Under the pieces are notes generated by a model. The model did no database searches, was not told the origin of the DNA, and was given only the letters and a program-made list of their open reading frames with translations. 64,000 nt of DNA. Origin: Mycolicibacterium sp. CR10 (GTDB taxonomy: Bacteria; Actinomycetota; Actinomycetes; Mycobacteriales; Mycobacteriaceae). Both the position numbers and the translations under genes were made by a program. This document shows, in pieces, positions 27,960-36,930 of the stretch (position 1 is its first letter; every line of letters begins with the position of its first letter). The stretch is taken from assembly GCF_005222675.1 (NCBI RefSeq), contig NZ_STGE01000019.1, forward strand, positions 310,001 through 374,000. Reading direction: 5' to 3'.

Positions 27960-30136
27960 TGGCCGCCGGTACGTACGACCTGCGGGATCGCATCGTGCGA
28001 CGCGTCCATCAGCGGGACCCGGAGAACGACGCGCTGCGTCGGGCGTTGCGTGCCGCGATCGTGGTGCCGACGGCCGCGGCGCTGGGGTTCGCCATCTCTA
28101 ATGAGAACGCCCAGACACCGCTGTTCACCATCTTCGGCTCGATCGCGCTGCTGGTGTTCTCCGACTTCCCCGGCAACCGGCAGAACCGCGCCGTCGCCTA
28201 CGCCGGTCTGGCACTCAACGGGTTCGTCATGATCACCCTCGGCACGCTCGTCGCCCCGTATCCGGTGCCCGCGGTGCTGATGATGTTCGTCATCGGGGTC
28301 GTGGTGACCTTCTCCGGGGTGTTCAGCGAAACGTTCGCCGCGGGTCAGCGCGCCACCCTGCTGACGTTCGTTCTGCCCGCATGTACGCCGCCGGGACCGA
28401 TCGGGGAGCGTCTCCTCGGGTGGACCGTCGCCCTGGCGGTGTGTGTGCCCGCCGCGTTGTTCCTGCTCCCGCCGCGCCATCATGGTGAACTACGGCGGCA
28501 CGCCGCGACGGCGTGCCGGGTGCTGGCAGACCGGCTGGACGGGCGTGCGTCCCCCGCCGACGCCACCGCGGCGATGGACGCCCTGCGCGCCAACTTCCTC
28601 GGTGCCGATTTCAGGCCGGTCGGTTTGACCGCGGGCAGTCGCGCGCTGGTGCGGGTCGTCGACGACCTGGAGTGGGTCACCGATCGCACCGGGCCGAAAG
28701 CCGGCGCGGCGCTCGCCGACATGAAGGACCCCGCCGTGCGGGTGCTGCGTGACGCGGCCTCGGTGCTGCGGATCACCCGGGTGGCCCGCCGGGACGCGGC
28801 GCGCGCCGACCTGGACGCGGCGTTGATCGAGTTGCGCACGGTTGCGCGCGGCAGGTACCGGGAGGATCTCGCCGCGATTCTCGGCGCCGCCGACGACGAG
28901 CAGGCCGTGGAATTGGGCCGGGAGTTGCTGCGGCGCCGCACCATTGCCGCCACCATCGGGGCGACGGGCCGCATCATCGCCGCCGCGGCCACCGCCGATG
29001 CCCGTCCGGTCTGGGCCCGCGCCATGGGCCTGCGCCTCCCGGAGACGGGAGCCGCCGAACGGCTGCTGCCCGCCAGCGTGGTGGCCGCCCAGATCACGTC
29101 GGGTTTTCTGGCCAACCGCGCGGTGGCCGTCCGCAACAGCGTGCGCACCGGCCTTGGTCTTGCGGCCGCCGTTGCCGTCACCCATCTGTTCCCGGTCGAG
29201 CACGGCTTCTGGGTGGTCCTGGGCGCGCTGTCGGTGTTGCGCAGCAGCGCCCTGACCACCGGGACCCGCGTCTGGCGCGCGGTCATCGGCACGGGCATCG
29301 GCTTCCTGCTCGGCGCCGTGCTCATCAGCCTGGTCGGGGTGGATCCCGCGGTGCTGTGGATCCTGATGCCGCTGGTGGTTTTCGGATCCGCCTACGTGCC
29401 CGAGATCGCGTCGTTCACCGCGGCACAGGCGGCGTTCACGATGATGGTGCTGATCTCGTTCAACCTCGTCGTGCCGACCGGGTGGCAGGTGGGGCTGATC
29501 CGCGTCGAGGACGTCATCGTCGGCGCGCTGGTGGGGGTGGTGGCGTCGCTGTTGCTGTGGCCCCGTGGCGCTACTGCGTCGGTGACCCGCTCGATCGACT
29601 CGGCCCGGGTGATCTTCGCGCGTTACCTGCGGGTGGCGGTGCTGCGCATCACCCGCGGCGCGTCCGAAGAACGCACCGACGAGTTGGTGACACTGAGCCA
29701 CGATGCGCTCGCCGCCTCCAGGGTGATCGATGACGCTGTGCGCCAATATCTTTCGGAGAGCAGCGGCGAGACGGACTTCCGCGCGCCCATCGTGCGCTCG
29801 TTCAACCGGGCCATCCGATTGCGTGCCGCCGCCGACCTGATCGCCGACATTCCCACCCCGCCGCCACTCGGCGCCTACCCCGAGGTGCGCGCGGTGGTGG
29901 AGTCACATGTCGACGCCATCTCCGACCGCCTGGCGGGGCGTTTCGACCCTGAGAAGCAGTGGGTGCCGATCAGCGACGACTTCGTCCGCGCGCTGCGCTC
30001 CGAGGCGCGCGCGGACATCCTCGGCATCTCGGCGGCCCTGCCGTTGCTGACGGTGGCCGCGCTGCTGGGCGAGTTGGAGCTGATCTACCCGCTGCAGACG
30101 GCGCCGGACTCAGCGCAGGGGGTGGTGCGGCATTAG
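27959..30136 (+). CDS. FUSC family (fusaric acid resistance-type) membrane protein
   Basis: A 725-residue protein with two blocks of transmembrane helices (about 30-175 and 400-540), separated and followed by cytoplasmic helical regions, the FUSC/AaeB layout. LFTIFGSIALLVFSDFPG and the second copy's FWVVLGALSVLRSS are the duplicated family segments. The proteins are thought to export aromatic acids or act on envelope transport. Start selected as the ATG overlapping the preceding stop; a longer frame exists but would cover the whole preceding gene. The TetR-membrane protein-FUSC arrangement implies a regulated efflux operon. Confidence 0.9.
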   Translation: MAAGTYDLRDRIVRRVHQRDPENDALRRALRAAIVVPTAAALGFAISNENAQTPLFTIFGSIALLVFSDFPGNRQNRAVAYAGLALNGFVMITLGTLVAPYPVPAVLMMFVIGVVVTFSGVFSETFAAGQRATLLTFVLPACTPPGPIGERLLGWTVALAVCVPAALFLLPPRHHGELRRHAATACRVLADRLDGRASPADATAAMDALRANFLGADFRPVGLTAGSRALVRVVDDLEWVTDRTGPKAGAALADMKDPAVRVLRDAASVLRITRVARRDAARADLDAALIELRTVARGRYREDLAAILGAADDEQAVELGRELLRRRTIAATIGATGRIIAAAATADARPVWARAMGLRLPETGAAERLLPASVVAAQITSGFLANRAVAVRNSVRTGLGLAAAVAVTHLFPVEHGFWVVLGALSVLRSSALTTGTRVWRAVIGTGIGFLLGAVLISLVGVDPAVLWILMPLVVFGSAYVPEIASFTAAQAAFTMMVLISFNLVVPTGWQVGLIRVEDVIVGALVGVVASLLLWPRGATASVTRSIDSARVIFARYLRVAVLRITRGASEERTDELVTLSHDALAASRVIDDAVRQYLSESSGETDFRAPIVRSFNRAIRLRAAADLIADIPTPPPLGAYPEVRAVVESHVDAISDRLAGRFDPEKQWVPISDDFVRALRSEARADILGISAALPLLTVAALLGELELIYPLQTAPDSAQGVVRH

Positions 30137-30161
30137 CGCGTTCGGCGGACGGCCGCTCGAC

Positions 30162-31037
30162 TCATTTCCGGTGCCGCGGAACGATCATCACCGGCACCGG
30201 CACGTGCCTCACGATCTTCGACGCGGCCGAGCCCAGGAAAACCCTGGCGAGCGGTCCGGCCGCTCCCGAACCCATCAGCAGGATGTCGCCTGACGCCCAG
30301 GGCACCGACTCCACCGCCTCGCGCCAGTCGCGACCGCTGCCAACCACCACCTCGACGTCGGGAACAGCGAGCCGTTCCCGAACGGCGTTGAGCTTCGTGA
30401 CGATGTCGTCGAACGTTCGTTTCGACCACTGCTGCACCACGAGGTTCTCGGCGGTGGGCTCGATCGAGCCGCCGACGGGTCTTACCGTGAACGACACGAT
30501 CCGCAGCGGCACCGACCACGCCGTCGCCAACTCGGCGGCCGCCGGGATGAGACCATTGACGTCCGCCTCGCCGCCGTAGGCTGCGGTCAGCATCCTGATC
30601 GGCTCGGATCCCGGCGCATAGCCACGCGGTGCGATCGCGACGGGCACCGCCGCGGTGTGCACGAGTCGCTCGGTGACACTGCCCAACCCGATGCGGCCCA
30701 GCAGACCGGCTGACGACGAGCCCACGACCGCCAAGCTTGCGCCGTTCTCCTCGACCAGCTCCATCAACCCCGTTGGGATCGAGGTTGATTGGTGGACGAC
30801 GATGGGGATGTCCTGATCCGCCGGGAGCTGCTCGACGACGCGCTCGAGGGACTTCTGGGCCTGCGCCGACACGTAGCGCAGGTACTCGCGTTCGACGGGG
30901 TCGTCTCGGGGAGGGAAGGCCCGTTCGACGATCGCCGCCGCGATGACCTTCTCGCCCGTGGAGCGGGCCACCTGCGCGGCCAGTTGCAGTGGTGCAGCGC
31001 TTTGGCGGCTCGAGCTGAACCCCGCGATGATCGTCAT
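30162..31037 (-). CDS. Universal stress protein, tandem USP domains
   Basis: A 291-residue protein with two USP domains of about 145 residues. Both carry the ATP-binding pattern G2xG9xG(S/T): GSSSAGLLGRIGLGS in the first and GSGAAGPLARVFLGS in the second. Start MTIIAGFSSSRQS matches the family. USPs bind ATP and modulate stress responses or transporters. It lies 10 bases after the amino-acid permease, whose own C-terminus resembles a USP domain, so the pair may act together. Confidence 0.92.
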   Translation of the reverse strand: MTIIAGFSSSRQSAAPLQLAAQVARSTGEKVIAAAIVERAFPPRDDPVEREYLRYVSAQAQKSLERVVEQLPADQDIPIVVHQSTSIPTGLMELVEENGASLAVVGSSSAGLLGRIGLGSVTERLVHTAAVPVAIAPRGYAPGSEPIRMLTAAYGGEADVNGLIPAAAELATAWSVPLRIVSFTVRPVGGSIEPTAENLVVQQWSKRTFDDIVTKLNAVRERLAVPDVEVVVGSGRDWREAVESVPWASGDILLMGSGAAGPLARVFLGSAASKIVRHVPVPVMIVPRHRK

Positions 31038-31047
31038 GGACTCGAGC

Positions 31048-32853
31048 TCACGCCCGGGCCGGGGCGGCGACGACGTGCGTCACCGGCACGTCGTACTCGG
31101 CGCGGGCGCGATCCACCACGTCGAAGCGATGCCAGATGGATTCTTCGGGTGGCAGCGTCGCGATGACGATCTGGTCGGGATGAAACGCGCCGACCGCACT
31201 GGCCAGCGCGCGCAACGGTCGAGTGTCGCCGATCTCGCCGTCGGCCTCGAGGTTCTCGGAACGCAGCGCGGCCAAGGTGTTGTCGAGCCGCAGCTGGGCC
31301 TCCCTGCGGGTCGCTTCCAGCAGGTCCAGCGGACCGTTGGCGGCGGTACCCACCTCGATGGGGCTGGCGGGCACGACCACGTAGTAGGTGGCGGACTGGT
31401 CGGCGTCGATGCCTCGCAACTCGTCGAGCAGCTCCTGCGATTCGACGGTCTGATTGGCCAGCACAAGCACCCGGTGCGGCGCCTCTTTCGCCAGGGCGCC
31501 TTCGGCCTCGGGCCGCCGGTTGATGAACCACCGGTTGGCGAAGTACACCAGGATCACCACGGCCCACGACAGCAGGCTCAGCAGCAATTGCGACCGGACG
31601 TCGGCCTGCAGGCCCATCTGCACCAGGATGGCGACGATCGCGGTGGCCGTGATGATCGACAGCACCGGGAAGAGCCACATCTTGACCTTCAGCTCGGAGT
31701 CCGGCGTTCGGTAGCGCAGCACGATCTGTGAGATGGCGATCAGCAGGTAGACGAACAGGATGATCGCGCCGCTGGAGTTCAGCAGGAACGCGAAGATGGT
31801 GTCCGGCGACACCGCCGCGGCGATCACGCACAGGAAGCCGATCACGGAGCTGGCCAGGATCGCCATCGCGGGCACGCCGCGCCGGGTGACGTTGACCAGT
31901 GCGGCCGGCGCCTCGCGACGCGCGGCAAGCACGAACAGCATGCGCGAGGCCGTGTACATCCCGGAGTTCAGACAGCTCAGCACCGCCGTCAGCACGACGG
32001 CGTTCATGATGTGATCGGCGTAGGGGATGCCCATCTCGGTGAACGCCGCGACGAAGGGTGACGCGCCCGCCTCCTCGTCGTTCCACGGCAGGATCGTCGC
32101 CAACAGGAATGCCGAGCCGACGAAGAACACCGCGATGCGCACGATCACCGAGTTGGCGGCCTTGGCGACGGCCCGCTCGGGATCCGAGGATTCCGCGGCC
32201 GCGATGGTGGCGATCTCGGCGCCCACCATCGAGAAGATCACCGTCACCACTCCGACGGTGATGGCCATGGCGCCGAAGGGGAAGAACCCGCCGTGGGTCC
32301 ACAGGTTGGAGAAATCCAGTCCCTTGTCCGGCCACAGGCCCAGCACGAACAGCGACCCCAGGCCGATGAACGCAATGATGGCCGCCACCTTGATGCCGGC
32401 GAACCAGAACTCGAACTCGCCGAACGACGACACGGAGAACAGGTTGGTCGCGGTCATCAGAACCATCAGCACCAGCGCGGACAACCACAGCGGCACGTCT
32501 ATCCAGTATTGGATGATCTTCGCGCCGGCGATGGCCTCGAAGCCGACGACGATCACCCAGAAGTACCAGTACAGCCACCCCACCGAGAACCCCGCCCAGT
32601 TGCCCATGGCGGTACGCGCGTAGTCGGCGAAGGAACCGGTCGACGGGTTGGCGACCGCCATCTCGGCGAGCATCCGCATGACCATGATGATCAGGACACC
32701 GGCTAGCGCGTAGGTGATGAACGCGCCCGGTCCGGTCTTGCCGATGACGACGCCGGAGCCGACGAACAGGCCGGCGCCGATCACGCCGCCGATGGCGATC
32801 ATCGTCAGCTGCCGCTGCGAGAGCGCCTTCTGCAAAGTTGGGGTGGAGCTCAT
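31048..32853 (-). CDS. APC-family amino acid permease with C-terminal USP-like domain
   Basis: About 601 residues from the ATG giving MSSTPTLQKALSQRQ. Twelve hydrophobic helices fill residues 15-460, with the AAT-family motif IGGVIGAGLFVGSG after the start; related to GabP/CycA/AnsP carriers. Beyond residue 465 about 130 residues form a soluble Rossmann-like tail (HRVLVLANQTVESQELL ... FHPDQIVIATLPPEES), which resembles a degenerate USP domain. The usual AAT permease is about 450-480 residues. The USP gene follows by 10 bases. The substrate could be GABA, an aromatic or small neutral amino acid; sequence alone does not decide. Confidence 0.9.
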   Translation of the reverse strand: MSSTPTLQKALSQRQLTMIAIGGVIGAGLFVGSGVVIGKTGPGAFITYALAGVLIIMVMRMLAEMAVANPSTGSFADYARTAMGNWAGFSVGWLYWYFWVIVVGFEAIAGAKIIQYWIDVPLWLSALVLMVLMTATNLFSVSSFGEFEFWFAGIKVAAIIAFIGLGSLFVLGLWPDKGLDFSNLWTHGGFFPFGAMAITVGVVTVIFSMVGAEIATIAAAESSDPERAVAKAANSVIVRIAVFFVGSAFLLATILPWNDEEAGASPFVAAFTEMGIPYADHIMNAVVLTAVLSCLNSGMYTASRMLFVLAARREAPAALVNVTRRGVPAMAILASSVIGFLCVIAAAVSPDTIFAFLLNSSGAIILFVYLLIAISQIVLRYRTPDSELKVKMWLFPVLSIITATAIVAILVQMGLQADVRSQLLLSLLSWAVVILVYFANRWFINRRPEAEGALAKEAPHRVLVLANQTVESQELLDELRGIDADQSATYYVVVPASPIEVGTAANGPLDLLEATRREAQLRLDNTLAALRSENLEADGEIGDTRPLRALASAVGAFHPDQIVIATLPPEESIWHRFDVVDRARAEYDVPVTHVVAAPARA

Positions 32854-33274
32854 GGGTTCGCCTCCGGCTACGGGTAGGTCAACGTCATCACACAACTGAA
32901 CTACCTTGCGGTGGATGGAGATTCGCAGCAAGATATACGCCCACGTGCCCGTGAGCTCTATCGGCGATCGTGGCGCCGTTCCCGCCTGGCGCCGCAGCTG
33001 CCGCCGCCAGGTTCACTGTGAAGTGTAAGCCAATCAGCCGGTCGATGGGCCGGTTGGGAGATGACGGTTGGATACCGGGATTTCGGGCGCCGGTGCCCCA
33101 GTCAGCGTCGAGCCGATGGCCTCTGGCACGTCATCAATACCGCTGACCCACAACTGATTAACGGCGTCACGCCGCACGGACCGGGCTGATCACCGCGGCC
33201 TCAGCTACCGGATTCTCGCGCCGCATGGTAGCCGGCGGCATGTCTGCGCAGCGGCGCGCGGATCGCCCGGGCGC
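32854..33274. other. Intergenic region upstream of amino-acid permease
   Basis: No credible gene. There is a hairpin CCTGGCG / CGCCAGG (32985-33011) and an otherwise unremarkable GC-rich stretch; the promoter of the permease-USP unit must lie in the first 150 bases. The downstream end adjoins the pirin stop. Confidence 0.5.
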
Positions 33275-34249
33275 TCAGCGCAGGGGGCGGTGCGGCATCA
33301 ACGCATTCGGCGGGATCGTGCCGAACTTGCCGGCGTTGAAGTCTTCCACTGCCTGGACGAGCTCCGATTTGGAGTTCATCACGAACGGCCCGTACTGGAA
33401 CACCGGCTCGCGAATCGGCTTGCCGCCCAACAGCAGAACCTCCAGCGCCGGACGGTGGGAGTCCTGGGAGCCTTCGGCGGCGACGGTGATGCGGTCGCCG
33501 GGGCCGAACACCGCGAGCTGCCCCTGCTGGATCGGATGGCCGACCGGACCGACGGAGCCGCGGCCGGACAGCACATAGACCAGGGCGTTGAAATCGCGGT
33601 TCCACGGCAGATTCAGCCGCGCCCCTGGCTCAATGGTGGCGTGCGCCAACGTGATCGGCGTGTACGTCGCACCAGGGCCGCCCTTGCCGTCGATCTCACC
33701 GGCGATGATGCGAACCAACGCACCGCCGTCGTCGGAGGACAGCAGCTTCGCCTGGTCACCTTCGATGGACTGGTACCTGGGCGCGGCGAACTTGTCCCGC
33801 TTGGGCAGGTTCACCCACAGCTGGATGCCGTGGAACGTGCCGCCGCTCTCGACGAGCTCCGCGGGCGGCGTCTCGATGTGCAGGATGCCCGAGCCCGCGG
33901 TCATCCACTGGGTGGCGCCGTCGGTGATCAGACCGCCGCCTCCGTGGGAGTCCTGGTGCGCGAAGCGGCCGTCGATCATGTACGTGACGGTTTCGAAGCC
34001 GCGGTGCGGATGCCAGTCGGTGCCTCGCGGCTCGCCGGGCTGGTACTCGACCTCGCCCATCTGGTCCATGTGGACGAACGGGTCGAGGTCGCGGGCGTTG
34101 ACGCCGGCGAACGCGCGGACGACGGGGAATCCCTCGCCTTCGTAGCCGCGCGGACCGGTCGTCACAGAGCGCACCGGGCGCTCGGTCTCAGACGGATCGG
34201 CACCGGTGACACGGGGCAGGGTGAGGGTGTCGGCAGTGATGGCAGGCAT
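33275..34249 (-). CDS. Pirin family protein
   Basis: A 324-residue bicupin. Metal-site residues of pirins are visible: DPFVHMDQMG, DWHPHRGFETVTYM (two His) and the later HIETPP (His and Glu). The C-terminal domain includes VFGPGDRI. Pirins bind iron and some act as quercetin 2,3-dioxygenases or metal-dependent regulators. It stands alone, converging on nothing nearby, with a palindrome upstream that resembles a local operator. Confidence 0.93.
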   Translation of the reverse strand: MPAITADTLTLPRVTGADPSETERPVRSVTTGPRGYEGEGFPVVRAFAGVNARDLDPFVHMDQMGEVEYQPGEPRGTDWHPHRGFETVTYMIDGRFAHQDSHGGGGLITDGATQWMTAGSGILHIETPPAELVESGGTFHGIQLWVNLPKRDKFAAPRYQSIEGDQAKLLSSDDGGALVRIIAGEIDGKGGPGATYTPITLAHATIEPGARLNLPWNRDFNALVYVLSGRGSVGPVGHPIQQGQLAVFGPGDRITVAAEGSQDSHRPALEVLLLGGKPIREPVFQYGPFVMNSKSELVQAVEDFNAGKFGTIPPNALMPHRPLR

Positions 34250-34261
34250 GCATCCGTCAAC

Positions 34262-34275
34262 CGGACTGTGGTCCG
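34262..34275. promoter_or_regulatory. Candidate operator CGGAC-TGTG-GTCCG before pirin
   Basis: A perfect inverted repeat with 5-base arms, 13 bases upstream of the pirin start. Its position overlapping the expected leader suggests control of pirin by an oxidative-stress or MarR/HxlR-type regulator; that is inference. Confidence 0.35.
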
Positions 34276-34544
34276 ATTAATTCCGGCGGCAGCGCAGCCT
34301 CACGACGGAATCCGTGCCGAGAGCGCCGCCGAAGGCCGGCACCGTCGACCCACGCAAACTCCCGCGAGAAGAAAAGGCCTGTAAGAGAGGCCCGCGCGGC
34401 GTCTTCTATGAAGTAGGTCACATAGTGCGGATTTCGTACTATCCTGGACCCTGGTTGAGTTCCCAGCCGGCCGACGCGTCACCACGGCGCCCGGCCCGGA
34501 CCACGGCCGGCGCGCGGTATTACTGGGGAGATTCACCGAAGGCT

Positions 34545-35081
34545 ATGAAGACCACCTCGCTCTATCCATCGAGGACTGCATCGTCGGACGAATCGCAGCG
34601 ATGCGGCAGGGCCACGTTTGCGTTGCGCCACTGTTCCCCGACGAGAATCGCCGTCGCCGTCCGCGGCGAGGTCGATGCTGTCAACGGGCGCGCTCTGGGC
34701 CGCTACGTCGAACGCCACACCCGGGTCTCCCAACAGCTGGTGCTGGACCTCCGAGCCGTGGACTTCAGCGGCACGCAAGCTTTCAACGCGCTCTTCTTCA
34801 TCAGCGTGTACTGCGCCCGCCGCGATGTGGACTGGGCCATCGTCGGCAGCCGGCCGGTGCAGCGCCTGCTCCGGGTCTGCGACCCTCAGGGCGAGTTGCC
34901 TTTCGATGACGGTCTCGGCACCGCCCTGATGCGGCTGGACCGCCTCGCGCAGTGGCGGCACGCGCTTGTCTGGACGGGCCGGTCGGGGTGGCAACCGCTC
35001 CGGCAGCGGCGCGCCCGCCCGCCCGCGCTCACCACCCACGACAGCCGGGTCGCCAAGGCATACAGCCACACGTCCGCGTAG
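34545..35081 (+). CDS. STAS-domain protein (anti-sigma-factor-antagonist-like)
   Basis: About 178 residues from the ATG giving MKTTSLYPSRTASS. The segment TRIAVAVRGEVDAVNGRAL, then LVLDLRAVDFSGTQAFNAL, is a STAS domain; the Ser expected for phosphorylation by an anti-sigma kinase is at DFSGTQAF. Such proteins bind RsbW/MprB-type factors or other partners and relieve a sigma factor. The C-terminal 50 residues (RSGWQPLRQRRARPP) are basic and poorly structured. It converges on the TauD gene with 29 bases between them. Start choice uncertain. Confidence 0.75.
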   Translation: MKTTSLYPSRTASSDESQRCGRATFALRHCSPTRIAVAVRGEVDAVNGRALGRYVERHTRVSQQLVLDLRAVDFSGTQAFNALFFISVYCARRDVDWAIVGSRPVQRLLRVCDPQGELPFDDGLGTALMRLDRLAQWRHALVWTGRSGWQPLRQRRARPPALTTHDSRVAKAYSHTSA

Positions 35082-35110
35082 TCCGCGCGTCCAATCGCGT
35101 CGCGCACCGG

Positions 35111-35884
35111 TCACGAACCGTCTGCCACCATGCCTCGATGCATGACGCGATCACCGACGACGCCCGCGTGGTCAGCGCAGTGCATGACACAGCGGTTGTC
35201 CCACATCACGACGTCACCCGGCGACCAGGCATGGCGGTAGACGTTGTCGGCGCGCGTCGAATGATCGAAGAGGTACTCGACGGTCTCGGCGGCGACGCTC
35301 GACGGCATGTCGCTGATGTCGACACACCGCGCGGGGGTGGACATGTAGAGGTACGTGGCCCCCGATATCGGGTGCTCCTGAAAGATCGGGTGTGACGCCG
35401 ACGTCTCCTCGTCCTCGTCGAGATCGAGGCCGGTGACGACGTGCGTGATGGCGCGGCCGTCGAGTTGGGTGCGCACCCGCGCGGGCAGCGTCGAGTAGGC
35501 GAGGTACTGGTTGGTGAACATAGTGTGGCCGCCGCGCGCGGGCACCGCGACCGCTCGTAAGGCCGTGTAGGCCGGGGGATTTCGCACGTAGCTGGTGTCG
35601 GTGTGAAACGTCGAGCGCGGTGGCCGCGTCCGGCCGACATTGCTGACGACATTGAGCTCGGGGTACCCGGACACCGGGGTCTCCCCCACCGTGAACATCA
35701 TCGGTCCGAAACTGCGCAGGAAGCCCAGGAATCCGTCGTCGCCGACATCCTGGCCGGGTATGACGATCACCCCGCGTTCGGCCAGCAGTGCCCGCAACGC
35801 GGTCACCGTCGGGACGTCGAGCGCCTCCACACGAAACCCCGTCAGCCGGGCCCCGACGGGGCTCAGCGCGCGATACTCGAGCAC
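35111..35884 (-). CDS. TauD/TfdA-type 2-oxoglutarate/Fe(II) dioxygenase in the MAA operon
   Basis: 257 residues from a GTG inside the end of mysD (22-base overlap). The iron site is complete: His and Asp in FHTDTSY (H94, D96) and His in DNRCVMHCAD (H235); the 2-oxoglutarate Arg lies in RVMHRG (R250). The protein should hydroxylate or demethylate a small molecule. Last gene of the mysABCD operon. In cyanobacteria the MAA-tailoring oxygenase MysH makes palythines and belongs, as I recall, to a different (PhyH-like) branch; this TauD-type protein may do the equivalent or a different modification. Substrate is inferred from context. Confidence 0.88.
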   Translation of the reverse strand: MLEYRALSPVGARLTGFRVEALDVPTVTALRALLAERGVIVIPGQDVGDDGFLGFLRSFGPMMFTVGETPVSGYPELNVVSNVGRTRPPRSTFHTDTSYVRNPPAYTALRAVAVPARGGHTMFTNQYLAYSTLPARVRTQLDGRAITHVVTGLDLDEDEETSASHPIFQEHPISGATYLYMSTPARCVDISDMPSSVAAETVEYLFDHSTRADNVYRHAWSPGDVVMWDNRCVMHCADHAGVVGDRVMHRGMVADGS

Positions 35885-36930
35885 CGCGTGTCCTCGCGTG
35901 TCAGTTCGCCGAGCCCTGCTGCGAACACGTCGGAGACACTCATCCCCGCCGCGCCCGCCATCACCGCGACGACGCTGCTCGGTGCGTAGGAGCAGTAGAG
36001 CCCGGCTTCCAGGAACCACGGCTTGCCGTCGGGATCGATGCGGAAGTCGAACAGGCTGTAATGCCGGCATCCGAGGGCGACGTGGCAGCGGCGCGCGGCG
36101 GCCCACACGCGTTCGGTCAGCGTTTCATCGTCGCGCACGATCCACGCCCGAGTGGAGTCCTTCGCGACGAGATACAGGTCGCCGTCATCGTCGCGGGCGA
36201 GCTTGTCGTCACTGGCCCGGATGGGCTTGTGCTCCGTGTCGACCGAATACTCCTCCAACGGAAGACATATCAGCTCACCCTCGCGAACGAGGATGCCGCA
36301 CCGCACTTCTCGGCCAAGAGGGACGTACGACTCGACCAGTGCCTCGTCTCCGAACTCCCACGCCAACTCGATGGCGGCGTCGCATTCGGCCGAGGTGCGG
36401 GCCAGCGACACCCCGACGGAGTTGTCCGCGTTGACCGGCTTGACGACCACGGGAAGAGCGAGGTGCGACCGATCGCCGCGACGGAGCACCTCCCCGGCCG
36501 GCACCGGCACCCCGGCCGCCGCCACGATGGCGCGCGTCTTCGCCTTGTCGGCGCCGAGTGCCATCACCTCGGCCCGATTGCCGAGGTAGGGGATGCCGAG
36601 CAGGTCGAACAACGCCCGATAGGTGGTCATTCCGGGAAGGCAGAACATCTGCGGCACCACCACATCGACGCCGATACCCAGAATCACGGCCACGGCATCC
36701 GGAAGGGTGAGCGCGGGCGCCTCCGCGAGCGCACCCGCGCCGAGTCCGACAGGGAACCGCCAGTGTCCGTCGGGCGAGACATACGCGAGGTGGACGTCGT
36801 AGGTCTCCGGATCGACGAGCGCCTCGAGGCACGCGCCGGCGTACAGCCGCGACAGGTCGGCATGGAAGTCGTCCACCGCGGACCCGACGAGGTGCAGAAC
36901 AGTCATCGGCCTTCTGGGCTCCGGAGACAT
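35863..36930 (-). CDS. mysD: MysD-like D-Ala-D-Ala ligase homologue (MAA ligase)
   Basis: A 355-residue ATP-grasp enzyme of the D-alanine-D-alanine ligase family. Recognisable segments are GIPYLGNRAEVMALGADKAKT, LPVVVKPVNADNSVGV (ATP-binding lysine and loop) and FLEAGLYCSYAPSS at the C-terminal metal/ligand site. In mycosporine-like amino acid pathways this enzyme condenses mycosporine-glycine with serine or threonine to shinorine or porphyra-334. Its ATG abuts the mysC stop (TAG|ATG) and its 3' end overlaps the dioxygenase. The call relies on context: mysA, mysB and mysC immediately precede it. The alternative NRPS-type enzyme of Anabaena is not present. Confidence 0.92.
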   Translation of the reverse strand: MSPEPRRPMTVLHLVGSAVDDFHADLSRLYAGACLEALVDPETYDVHLAYVSPDGHWRFPVGLGAGALAEAPALTLPDAVAVILGIGVDVVVPQMFCLPGMTTYRALFDLLGIPYLGNRAEVMALGADKAKTRAIVAAAGVPVPAGEVLRRGDRSHLALPVVVKPVNADNSVGVSLARTSAECDAAIELAWEFGDEALVESYVPLGREVRCGILVREGELICLPLEEYSVDTEHKPIRASDDKLARDDDGDLYLVAKDSTRAWIVRDDETLTERVWAAARRCHVALGCRHYSLFDFRIDPDGKPWFLEAGLYCSYAPSSVVAVMAGAAGMSVSDVFAAGLGELTREDTRCSSIAR

